64,000 nt of DNA from Psychroserpens sp. (GTDB lineage Bacteria > Bacteroidota > Bacteroidia > Flavobacteriales > Flavobacteriaceae): contig JAEPNY010000005.1 in the NCBI GenBank assembly GCA_017643165.1, positions 122,409 through 186,408 of the forward strand, in the 5' to 3' direction. The notes below the pieces were generated by a model, which was given only the letters and a program-made list of their open reading frames with translations, was not told the DNA's origin and searched no databases. The position numbers and the translations under genes are program-made. Of the stretch, positions 44,671 through 52,334 are shown piece by piece (position 1 is the stretch's first letter; each line of letters begins with the position of its first letter).

Positions 44671-45561
44671 TCAGAGTTTCGTTAAAAGCGCCTCTCGATT
44701 TTCGATTAGATCTTCATTATCAGGAAAATGTTCTATGGCTATATCAATAACCTCAATAGATTCTTTAACATACCCACTAACGCCTAATGTATTGGCTAAG
44801 CTCATGTATACACGAGGTTCGTAAGGAAATAAAAGGGTATTGAGCCTAAATACTTCGATTGCGGCATCATTGCGATTACCATTGTATAAAATTCGACCGT
44901 AAGTATTTAATTCAAACATAGAGGTGACTTTTTGTTCAAATTGTTCCACTAATTCAAATCGTTTGTTTTTTAGTCCATTGAGGCCATCATTAATTAAAAT
45001 AGCATCAACAACCGAAACAATATGATAATTCGAGACGTAGCCATTCGAATTAACGATATCTAACATGTCTTGCTCCAGAGAATTTACAGGATGTTCAACA
45101 ATACGATTGACTTCTTTTTGATCTTTGTAGAAAATAAAAGTAGGGACGCGATGAATATTTAGGCCTGCCTCGTCATGATTTGGGCTCTGTTTATACATAT
45201 ATGGCTTGTTGCTAACTGCGATTACTTGCAGTTGTTCCATTGGAAAATTGCAAGCTTCGAGAATCTTATAAAATCTCGGAACCTCGCGCTTACTATCCCC
45301 ACACCATGTGCCCATAAATAATAAAATATTAAAGTCATTAAGATGTGGAGTCAACTCAGTAATTATACTTTTATCAACGTCATAGTTATCGTAATTTTCG
45401 TAGAACCATTCATTATAATTGCCTGAGGATAATCCCGTTTTGTCTATTTTGCCTAATAGAAAAGGTGTCTCCTCGGGGAGTTCAATTTCCTGATTAATTA
45501 CTTGCGCTTTAGTAAAGTAAGTGATCAGGAATACTATTAAAAGTGGGGTTAGTCGGAACAT
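44671..45561 (-). CDS. Secreted thioredoxin-like protein with CxxS active site and C-terminal helical repeats
   Basis: A 296-residue protein with a signal peptide (MFRLTPLLIVFLITYFTKA). The thioredoxin fold has GTWCGDSKREVP; the active site is Cys87-Gly-Asp-Ser90, so only one cysteine remains, and the cis-Pro loop RVPTFIF is present. The C-terminal ~100 residues are TPR-like (AAIEVFRLNTLLFPYEPRVY, VKESIEVIDIAIEHFPDNED). A monothiol site suggests a non-reductase role such as binding or isomerisation. It starts 5 bases after the DUF1573 stop, so the two form an operon. Confidence 0.82.
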   Translation of the reverse strand: MFRLTPLLIVFLITYFTKAQVINQEIELPEETPFLLGKIDKTGLSSGNYNEWFYENYDNYDVDKSIITELTPHLNDFNILLFMGTWCGDSKREVPRFYKILEACNFPMEQLQVIAVSNKPYMYKQSPNHDEAGLNIHRVPTFIFYKDQKEVNRIVEHPVNSLEQDMLDIVNSNGYVSNYHIVSVVDAILINDGLNGLKNKRFELVEQFEQKVTSMFELNTYGRILYNGNRNDAAIEVFRLNTLLFPYEPRVYMSLANTLGVSGYVKESIEVIDIAIEHFPDNEDLIENREALLTKL

Positions 45562-45566
45562 GGTGA

Positions 45567-45983
45567 TTATTTTATAGTTTTAGAATCTTTTTTTACCACA
45601 TTTCCTTTTATTTGGATGCGTTTTTGCGGTTCGTCCGCATTTGAGTAAATCGTAAGGGATTTTGAAAATTTCCCTTGTCGGTTTGTGGCATATTTAACTT
45701 CAATTGTTCCTGATTCTCCGGGTAGAATAGGTGCTTTGGAATAGGAAGGAACAGTGCAGCCACATGAAGTTTTTATATTTGAAATGACTATTGGTGATTT
45801 TCCACTGTTTTTAAATTTAAATACGCGAATACCGTTATCATTTTTATTAATTGTGCCGTAGTCGATTGTTTCTTCATCGAATTGGAACACACCAGCCAAT
45901 TCATTTGCGCTATTTTGAGCGACACTTGAAAGTGAGATGACACTTAAACAAATTAAGAGTAACGTAATTTTTAAAGATTTCAT
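45567..45983 (-). CDS. DUF1573 secreted protein
   Basis: A 138-residue protein with a signal peptide (MKSLKITLLLICLSVISLSS). The DUF1573 signature is clear: DYGTINKNDNGIRVFKFKNSG, then IKTSCGCTVPSYSKAPILPG with Cys74 and Cys76, and an Ig-like fold ending RIQIKGNV. DUF1573 proteins are common, uncharacterised envelope proteins of Bacteroidota. It precedes a thioredoxin-like protein, and the SCGC pair could be its partner in disulfide chemistry, but this is inference. Confidence 0.86.
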   Translation of the reverse strand: MKSLKITLLLICLSVISLSSVAQNSANELAGVFQFDEETIDYGTINKNDNGIRVFKFKNSGKSPIVISNIKTSCGCTVPSYSKAPILPGESGTIEVKYATNRQGKFSKSLTIYSNADEPQKRIQIKGNVVKKDSKTIK

Positions 45984-46093
45984 AATGTTTGTTTTTAATG
46001 ATTAATATGTTGACAAACATCATAATATTGATTAGAAATAGGGGTTGATAAAGCGGTTGATTTAAGTACTAGTACTTAGGTTGATTTTTGTAA

Positions 46094-47152
46094 CTACTTG
46101 TTAAAGAGCGTATTAATTTCTTCTCTGGAATTCACGTTTAGTTTTTTGTAGATGTTGTTTACGTGAGTTTTTATTGTGCTTACACTTACAAAAAGTGCTT
46201 CTGCGATGTCTTTGTTGCTTTTTTCTTGCAATAAAAGTTCTAGTACATTTTGTTCTTGTTTCGTGAGTTGGGCCTTAGCAGTGTCGTGAAATTTCTTAGA
46301 AGTGTTTTTTGACTTTTGGAACAAAAGGAAATTCAAGATAAGTGATAAAATTAGAACTGGAATAATCACATAATACCAGTTGAAAGCTCCTGTTTTAATT
46401 TTAGGATTAGCAATAAGTTTATCAGAATTTAATTCAGCTTCATATTGGCGCGTGTAGCTCGAATTTGGATAACGCTTTTGTAATCTATCGCGTAATTCAT
46501 CGTAGTAAGAATTCGTTACAACGTCCTCAAGATAATACTCATGTATAGAATTTGATCGGTCAGATAAAAAGCTGTAGATATATAACTCTGCTAAAGGTTC
46601 GTCCAATGATTCACCATAATCTTGAAGTCGCTTAAACCATTTTTTATTATTGAGTTCTCTATTCGCTTTACTCCTGTATTCCGAATATGCAAATTTCATT
46701 TCTTCTTTTATGGAATCCACTTTAATGAAAGCAGCAGTTCTTGGATTGGATGAAATAATATCACAGAACATTTGTGCATCAAAAGATAAAGGAAACGTGA
46801 TGGTGTCGTTACTTTTTGCTATAAAAATGATATCCTGGCTGTCTGCACAATGACCATCAAAATGATTTTCTATTTGTGTAGTAGATGTACAATTGTCGAC
46901 ATGAAGTTTGTAGATTCGAGGTGTAGGATCTAATTGATCGCCTCGGAATTCGAAAAAACCACTTGAATCAGCACTTACTTTGCTTATGATTTGTTCATCA
47001 TTTATAGATTTAATCGTTCGATAATCATCGATGACAGATAGATATATATCATTTTGCCAGCGTTCTGTGTCAATATGACCATTAAAGACATGCTGACTAT
47101 GTCCAGTGACGATAAAGCCAATAATAAACGCGATTTGAATAAAATGTCTCAC
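46094..47152 (-). CDS. Membrane-tethered LuxR-type transcriptional regulator
   Basis: A 352-residue one-component sensor. A signal peptide (~1-20) is followed by an extracytoplasmic domain (~21-255) with Cys pairs (CTS, HCA, MFC), one transmembrane helix (~259-279, YYVIIPVLILSLILNFLLF), a short charged linker, and a C-terminal LuxR-family HTH (~295-352: LTKQEQNVLELLLQEKSNKDIAEALFVS split over the helix-turn-helix, then STIKTHVNNIYKKLNVNSREE). It probably senses an envelope signal and binds DNA while still in the membrane. It is next to the DUF1573/thioredoxin pair on the same strand, but 110 bases separate them. The ligand and targets are unknown. Confidence 0.85.
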   Translation of the reverse strand: MRHFIQIAFIIGFIVTGHSQHVFNGHIDTERWQNDIYLSVIDDYRTIKSINDEQIISKVSADSSGFFEFRGDQLDPTPRIYKLHVDNCTSTTQIENHFDGHCADSQDIIFIAKSNDTITFPLSFDAQMFCDIISSNPRTAAFIKVDSIKEEMKFAYSEYRSKANRELNNKKWFKRLQDYGESLDEPLAELYIYSFLSDRSNSIHEYYLEDVVTNSYYDELRDRLQKRYPNSSYTRQYEAELNSDKLIANPKIKTGAFNWYYVIIPVLILSLILNFLLFQKSKNTSKKFHDTAKAQLTKQEQNVLELLLQEKSNKDIAEALFVSVSTIKTHVNNIYKKLNVNSREEINTLFNK

Positions 47153-47269
47153 GATACTAAACTACATTATTTTTTAAACTAACAAATACAGAACATATTA
47201 AAATTGAAATTGTAACAAATTAAAAGAGATAACGTCCAATAGTTACATCAATCATCAAAATTAATTACT

Positions 47270-47428
47270 ATGAGTTTTTGGAGGGTACTTCTCGCCATCA
47301 TTTTTCCACCATTATCAGTCCTAGATAAAGGATGTGGATCTATTTTTATTGTGTTTTTGTTATGGATTTGCGGTTGGGTTCCAGGCGTAATTGCGGCATT
47401 GGTAATTCTTAACAATCCTGAAAGATAA
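47270..47428 (+). CDS. Pmp3/YqaE family small membrane protein
   Basis: A 52-residue ORF with two hydrophobic helices joined by a short turn: MSFWRVLLAIIFPPLSVLDKG, then SIFIVFLLWICGWVPGVIAALVI (the pieces quoted here have been kept short). The Pmp3 pattern PPlsv...kGcg...l.llW..GwvPGvIhA is present. Such proteins affect membrane potential and stress tolerance in other organisms. It is divergent from the LuxR-type regulator and lies 42 bases before the next lipoprotein gene. It is below typical length cutoffs, so it may be unannotated. Confidence 0.9.
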   Translation: MSFWRVLLAIIFPPLSVLDKGCGSIFIVFLLWICGWVPGVIAALVILNNPER

Positions 47429-47433
47429 AACCG

Positions 47434-47441
47434 TATCTTTG
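47434..47441 (+). promoter_or_regulatory. -7 promoter element for the lipoprotein gene
   Basis: TATCTTTG fits TAnnTTTG and lies 29 bases upstream of the ATG at 47471, just past the Pmp3 stop. No good -33 TTG is seen. Confidence 0.5.
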
Positions 47442-47470
47442 CATAACTAAATCATAAAATTCTTACTAAA

Positions 47471-48244
47471 ATGAAACAACTTTTTACACTATTGGCGTGC
47501 ATAATGATGTTGGCCTTAACCAGCTGTCAATTTTCTGAAAATATCTACATAAACGAAGATGGAAGTGGTAAAATGGAATTCTCGATGGATGCTTCGGAAA
47601 TGATGAAAATGGTTGCCGAAATGGGAGAAAATCCAGAGGCAACAGGTTTAGATGAAGCAATGGACTCAACAGTGGTGTTCAAAGATTTTTTATACGAAAA
47701 ACGTGATAGTATTTCGAAGTTGCCAGAGGCAGAACAAGCGAAATTGAAAGCCTTAGAGAAATTCACGATGCACATGGTAATGGATCCGGAGACCGGTAAA
47801 ATGGTATTTGACATAGTTACCGAATTTGATAATGCTAATGAACTTCAAGATGCTTTTGGTGCATTAAATAGTTTCAGCAATTTACAAGGTGATGGCGGTG
47901 CGCCACAAGGAGGATCTGCATCTAGTCCTTTTTCAAACTTTGGTAATGACGGATCGACCGATGTGAGTTATGCTTTCGACGGTAATGTGTTTAAGCGTTC
48001 GGCTAAAATCTTAGATAAAGAAAAGCATAAACAAGCGATGGATAGTTTAGGTCAAGCTGCCATGATGTTTGGTAGCTCACGTTACAAAATTAATTACCAC
48101 TTCCCAAGACCGGTTAAGTCAATATCGAAAGAAGGAGCGATGTATAGTGAAGATAGAAAAACAGTAACCTTAGATGTTGGATTTATGGATGCCTTGATGG
48201 ATCCGAAATTATTGGATTTTGAGGTGGTTTTAGAAGATAAATAG
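47471..48244 (+). CDS. Lipoprotein of unknown function
   Basis: A 257-residue lipoprotein with lipobox LTSC (Cys19). After NIYINEDGSGKMEFSMDASEMM comes a highly acidic helical middle, a Gly/Ser-rich linker (GDGGAPQGGSASSPFSN, ~140-160) and a C-terminal beta part ending VTLDVGFMDALMDPKLLDF. I know this pattern from flavobacterial hypotheticals but no function. The lipB TTG start follows 2 bases after the stop, so the pair are likely co-transcribed. Confidence 0.72.
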   Translation: MKQLFTLLACIMMLALTSCQFSENIYINEDGSGKMEFSMDASEMMKMVAEMGENPEATGLDEAMDSTVVFKDFLYEKRDSISKLPEAEQAKLKALEKFTMHMVMDPETGKMVFDIVTEFDNANELQDAFGALNSFSNLQGDGGAPQGGSASSPFSNFGNDGSTDVSYAFDGNVFKRSAKILDKEKHKQAMDSLGQAAMMFGSSRYKINYHFPRPVKSISKEGAMYSEDRKTVTLDVGFMDALMDPKLLDFEVVLEDK

Positions 48245-48246
48245 AT

Positions 48247-48945
48247 TTGAATAAAACGGTAATACTAGAAGATCTAGGAACAAAAGACTTTAAGGAGACC
48301 TGGGATTATCAGGAAACCTTGTTTAAAGGTATTTTAGATACCAAAATAAAGAATAGAAGAGAGGAGGCTGGATTAGTTACGCCCAACTACTTTTTGTTTG
48401 TAGAACATCCACATGTTTATACTCTTGGAAAGAGCGGCGACATGTCCAACCTTCTTTTGTCTGAAGATGAACTGTCACAGAAAGGTGCTACGTTCTATAA
48501 AATCAATAGAGGCGGAGATATTACATATCATGGTCCTGGACAGATTGTTGGTTATCCCATTTTAGATCTCGATAATTTTTTTACCGATATCCACAAATAC
48601 TTACGTTTTCTTGAAGAGGTAATTATTCTAACCTTGGCAGAATATGGTCTAAAGACTGAAAGAAGTCCGGGCGAAACAGGTGTTTGGCTTGATGCAGGAA
48701 CGCCATTTGCTCGAAAAATTTGTGCTATGGGTGTTAGAGCTAGTCGCTGGGTAACAATGCACGGATTTGCGCTTAATGTGAATGCTAATTTGGGTTATTT
48801 TGACAATATCATTCCTTGTGGGATTCGTGGTAAGGCTGTTACCTCTCTCAATGTAGAATTGGGAATGGATAAGGTTGATGAAGATGAGGTAAAATCCAAA
48901 ATCCTCAAGCACTTTAAAACGCTTTTTGAAGCTGAATACCACTAG
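48247..48945 (+). CDS. lipB: Octanoyltransferase LipB
   Basis: Transfers octanoate from acyl carrier protein to lipoyl domains, the first step of endogenous lipoate synthesis. It is 232 residues from a TTG start, chosen because NKTVILEDLGTKDFKETWDYQ is the usual N-terminus and the previous stop is 2 bases away. Signature RGGDITYHGPGQIVGYPI is present, with catalytic Lys157 in FARKICAMG and Cys191 in NIIPCGI. It could serve the lipoyl E2 of the upstream paa operon. It ends 2 bases from the convergent lipoprotein gene with no obvious hairpin. Confidence 0.94.
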   Translation: MNKTVILEDLGTKDFKETWDYQETLFKGILDTKIKNRREEAGLVTPNYFLFVEHPHVYTLGKSGDMSNLLLSEDELSQKGATFYKINRGGDITYHGPGQIVGYPILDLDNFFTDIHKYLRFLEEVIILTLAEYGLKTERSPGETGVWLDAGTPFARKICAMGVRASRWVTMHGFALNVNANLGYFDNIIPCGIRGKAVTSLNVELGMDKVDEDEVKSKILKHFKTLFEAEYH

Positions 48946-48947
48946 GA

Positions 48948-49454
48948 TCACCAGTGAAACTTACGACCATCTACTTTAATGTGTTCAGGCACTAAAGAAT
49001 CAATTATTTTTGTGGCCTTTGATCCATATTGTGCATGTTTAAATTCTACTACCATGAGCGTCGAATCTAAAGCTAATAATTTGAAGAATTTGTAATCATT
49101 GTCTTGATTCAGGAGTGCTTTAACCTTAGGTCCTTTTAGTTTGATAAAGGCTTGACCTTCATCGTTTTCATAGGTAGACCAGATAGCATTCAATGATTCG
49201 CCACAATCTTCATGTTCTGAATTGTTATCAGTTATGTTCATAACTCTGCTGTAGGTGACGCGATACGACAAAAAACAATCGCCCATGTTCATTCGTATAT
49301 TGTTATTATATCTCGTGGCTAATTTCCAAGTTTTTGAGTGTTCACCTGCAATCAACCTATTGGCATTAGCAGGGAGTAGAAAAATATCGTTCTTGTCAGA
49401 TTCACAAGAGACTAATAAGGTGAGTAAAACAACTAATATACCAGATCTTAACAT
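48948..49454 (-). CDS. Lipocalin-like lipoprotein of unknown function
   Basis: A 168-residue lipoprotein with lipobox VSC (Cys17). The sequence GEHSKTWKLATRYNNN followed by strands such as FFKLLALDSTLMVVEFKH suggests a small beta-barrel of the lipocalin type. Two further Cys (DCF, EDCGES) may form a disulfide. No family assignment is secure. It is convergent with lipB, with stops only 2 bases apart. Confidence 0.68.
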   Translation of the reverse strand: MLRSGILVVLLTLLVSCESDKNDIFLLPANANRLIAGEHSKTWKLATRYNNNIRMNMGDCFLSYRVTYSRVMNITDNNSEHEDCGESLNAIWSTYENDEGQAFIKLKGPKVKALLNQDNDYKFFKLLALDSTLMVVEFKHAQYGSKATKIIDSLVPEHIKVDGRKFHW

Positions 49455-49489
49455 GGAAGGTCATCAATTAGATGTTAAGATATAAAATA

Positions 49490-50539
49490 TTAGCCTTCTT
49501 CATTAAAGAATACTTTATAATAGTGCATCTTCTTTTCTTCATCATAACCGCGTTCTAAATATTCAGCAGAGGCATCTGGAGCATCCACATCAAGCTTTAT
49601 CTGAATATTTGTGTCTAGTTTGATCTCGGTTTTTATTTTTTGTTTCTGTTTTTTTAAAACCTTTTCAGAGACATCAAACTGATTACGAATTAGAATATTA
49701 TGGTCAGTCTCATATGTTTTCTTGTAGTCTTCAAATAATGCTAAAGTATCTTCTTTTTCGAATACCTCTTCTTTAAAAGCCTCGATATTCGCAATTTCGT
49801 TTTCTTTAAAATAATCTACTGTTTTTGCGAGAAAATTCGACTGCTCCTGACCGCCAAATTGTGGCTGCATAACCTCTTTAGAAAACTCTCTGCACATCTC
49901 AATATAATTTTTGGTGTGCTGGTTGGCATCGTCTGGATATTTTATATTGAGAAATTGTTTTGTCCAATATTGAGCATCATAATTATTATTATCGACACTT
50001 AAGACAATTTTACCTTCAGTGTCTGCCGCATTCAGAATTAAAACACCTTTATCTACTTTTTTTGTCGCTATTCCTTTTTGTGTAATAATATCATAACTGC
50101 CATTTTCTAGATAGGTCTGAAAGAAATGTGATTTATTCTCAATTTTGAAGATCCCGATGGCATCGGTTTGATAATCTTCATAAATAATATCATGAAATAA
50201 GCATACAAGGACATCGCCAGTTTTGATTTGAGCAGAGTTAGACTGTTCAAATAAATGCAGTACAATATGTTTGGAAATTTCTATAAATTCTGAATCGTCA
50301 TTTAGAATTTGAGTCGCGTAACTATTGATTTCATTTAATTCGAGGTTGGCGTGATGGTGAAACCTGTAAGATTCGGCTAAGCTCGCGAATGGTCGTAATA
50401 AATACGGAAGTATCAAGTCGTAACTTTGTTCTTCAAAATCAATTATTTGCTCAGAAAAAGCATTTTTAGTGCTATTATATTTGTTTCCGACCTTATGTAG
50501 AATACATCTTGAAATCGAAGCTTTATTGCGTTTTATCAT
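49490..50539 (-). CDS. Nucleoid-associated protein (NdpA/YejK family)
   Basis: A 349-residue protein of the nucleoid-associated 37 kDa family. Landmarks include the N-terminal RCILHKVGNKYN, IDFEEQSYDLILPYLLRPF, VLVCLFHDIIYEDYQTDAIG and ATKKVDKGVLILNAADTEG. It probably binds DNA in the cytoplasm. It has no signal peptide. The ORF lies between a lipoprotein gene and the OmpA gene on the same strand, separated by ~35 and ~120 bases. Confidence 0.85.
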   Translation of the reverse strand: MIKRNKASISRCILHKVGNKYNSTKNAFSEQIIDFEEQSYDLILPYLLRPFASLAESYRFHHHANLELNEINSYATQILNDDSEFIEISKHIVLHLFEQSNSAQIKTGDVLVCLFHDIIYEDYQTDAIGIFKIENKSHFFQTYLENGSYDIITQKGIATKKVDKGVLILNAADTEGKIVLSVDNNNYDAQYWTKQFLNIKYPDDANQHTKNYIEMCREFSKEVMQPQFGGQEQSNFLAKTVDYFKENEIANIEAFKEEVFEKEDTLALFEDYKKTYETDHNILIRNQFDVSEKVLKKQKQKIKTEIKLDTNIQIKLDVDAPDASAEYLERGYDEEKKMHYYKVFFNEEG

Positions 50540-50586
50540 GGGAGATTTTTAGAGCCGCAATACTAATGAATTTTGATTGAATAATT

Positions 50587-50614
50587 AAAAAACGCCAAAG
50601 AAAACTCTTTGGCG
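50587..50614 (-). terminator. Terminator after the OmpA-family gene
   Basis: Perfect 8-bp GC-rich stem CGCCAAAG (50593-50600) with CTTTGGCG (50607-50614), 6-base loop, and a minus-strand T tract. Confidence 0.88.
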
Positions 50615-50658
50615 CCTTCATAAAGATCGGGGCAGCGATTTGGTTATCGTAATGTCTT

Positions 50659-52212
50659 CTATTGCTTTATGAATTCAACACGTCGGTTTTGTGCTTTTCC
50701 ATTTGGCGTGTTGTTGTCTTGAACAGGTTCTATTTCGCCTTTGCCATCAGTTAATAATCTATTGCCATCAATCTTGTAAACATTAATAAGTGCCTGTTTC
50801 ACAGCGTTGGCGCGAGATTTAGATAGCTCTAAGTTGGATTGATCATCACCGTCTGAATCTGTATGGCCTACTATCAATAAATTAATACTACTATCTTGTT
50901 GAAGCACCTGCGAGATTTGTCTGATGATACCATATGACTGAGACTGAATGGTCGCAGAGCCTGAATCAAAAAGTATCCCATTTGTAGAAATCTTACCTTC
51001 TGACATTAGTTTTCGACGTAAATCCACTCCGCCTTTAGCGACTTTTAAGTTTTTAATAAAGACACGTTCCGTTCCATCTTGAAAACCGCTAATATTGAAT
51101 TTAATATGATTCAGAACATTTAATTCTTGAATGAAACGAGGAATGTCTACGTATTTCACTTCATTTACCCAAAGTCGGAAACGTTTTTTAGTTACGGCTA
51201 TCGAAATATGTGGTTGGTTCAAAACAGCGCTTCGAATATCGGCTTTAATTTGAGAATTGATATCGCCACTTCCGCGATTAAAAAAGTTATAATTTCTAAT
51301 ATTAAAGACACCAAATTGGCCAAAAGGTAAAGAGACTTCTGTGTAATGTTGTTCTCCTTTATTGAACTTCAGATTATCACTCAAACAAATAAAGAAACGC
51401 GCCGTTGATGATGTTTTGTTCGATATACCTTTTGTGAGTACATCAAATTCTATGGAATAGTCCTCTGGCAGCCCTTCAATGTCTGGAATATAAAATATAC
51501 CATAGCCAGATCTGATTTCTAGCCAGTTTTCATTGTTGATCTTAACGGTTTCGCCTGACCCATTTGTGTTCCATTTAGATGGAAAATCGCCAACAAAATC
51601 TTGTGAAAAATCATCAAAGAATAAGAGTTCATCACCTGGAACAAAATCAAACTTGCTTAAGATTTCGAGATTATCAGAAATATTTGGATTGCTCTCGATC
51701 GTTGATTCATTAGAATCTTTATTATTAGATTCATTAGTCGTGTCTTCAATTGTTTCTGATTCGTTGTTTTCTTCGGATTCATCCTCTGAAGATCCTTCAC
51801 GTTCACGTTGTCCCAGCAAAAGTTCCTTCGCCGTTTTTGTACTGTATTTTAGCGCTTTTTTGGCTTTATTCATTTGAAGGGTAGCTTTACCCTGTTTGAA
51901 AACACTTTGGCCTTCGATATCGTCCAATATGTTAGGTAGAGTTTCGGTCAGAACTGCTAATTCATCGAGAGCTTCTTCGAGCACATCTATGTCTTCATCT
52001 TCTAAAGGTGTTCCTGAGGCCGCATAACCGTCATATTTATAAACCTTATCATAAATGTCAAAAGATTCTCGAACGAAAGTATCCACACTGGAGATTCCTA
52101 CGCTGCTTTTGGGTCGCTTAATTTTTTTCGTTTGAGCTACCGAAGTCGATAAAAAAAATAAAATAAAAATACTTGACATTACGAATGTCGATGGTTGATA
52201 AGAATAACGCAT
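50659..52212 (-). CDS. OmpA-family outer-membrane/peptidoglycan-binding protein
   Basis: A 517-residue envelope protein with a signal peptide (~1-26, ending SVAQT), a helical region with an acidic Glu/Ser/Asn-rich low-complexity stretch (~140-185), and a middle lectin-like/jelly-roll part (LFFDDFSQDFVGDFPSKWN, ~200-395). The C-terminal OmpA domain (~405-517) has ILFDSGSATIQSQSYGII, VGHTDSDGDDQSNLELSKSR and the closing NRRVEFIKQ. The OmpA domain binds peptidoglycan. The middle part suggests an added carbohydrate- or protein-binding role. Confidence 0.88.
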   Translation of the reverse strand: MRYSYQPSTFVMSSIFILFFLSTSVAQTKKIKRPKSSVGISSVDTFVRESFDIYDKVYKYDGYAASGTPLEDEDIDVLEEALDELAVLTETLPNILDDIEGQSVFKQGKATLQMNKAKKALKYSTKTAKELLLGQREREGSSEDESEENNESETIEDTTNESNNKDSNESTIESNPNISDNLEILSKFDFVPGDELLFFDDFSQDFVGDFPSKWNTNGSGETVKINNENWLEIRSGYGIFYIPDIEGLPEDYSIEFDVLTKGISNKTSSTARFFICLSDNLKFNKGEQHYTEVSLPFGQFGVFNIRNYNFFNRGSGDINSQIKADIRSAVLNQPHISIAVTKKRFRLWVNEVKYVDIPRFIQELNVLNHIKFNISGFQDGTERVFIKNLKVAKGGVDLRRKLMSEGKISTNGILFDSGSATIQSQSYGIIRQISQVLQQDSSINLLIVGHTDSDGDDQSNLELSKSRANAVKQALINVYKIDGNRLLTDGKGEIEPVQDNNTPNGKAQNRRVEFIKQ

Positions 52213-52334
52213 AAAACACGTAAATAATTGATTAATAGGTGGTTTAAAGTTATTAATTCCTATGAAACTTACAAAATGGAATTCGAGGATTATTATTCTG
52301 AAGTAATAAAATAATACCTAATATGAAGCCTAAA

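Noticed and set aside
51533-51877. Ser-rich 114-residue plus-strand ORF opposite the OmpA-family gene
   Set aside because: The Ser runs are the antisense of the Glu/Asn-rich linker; not a gene.
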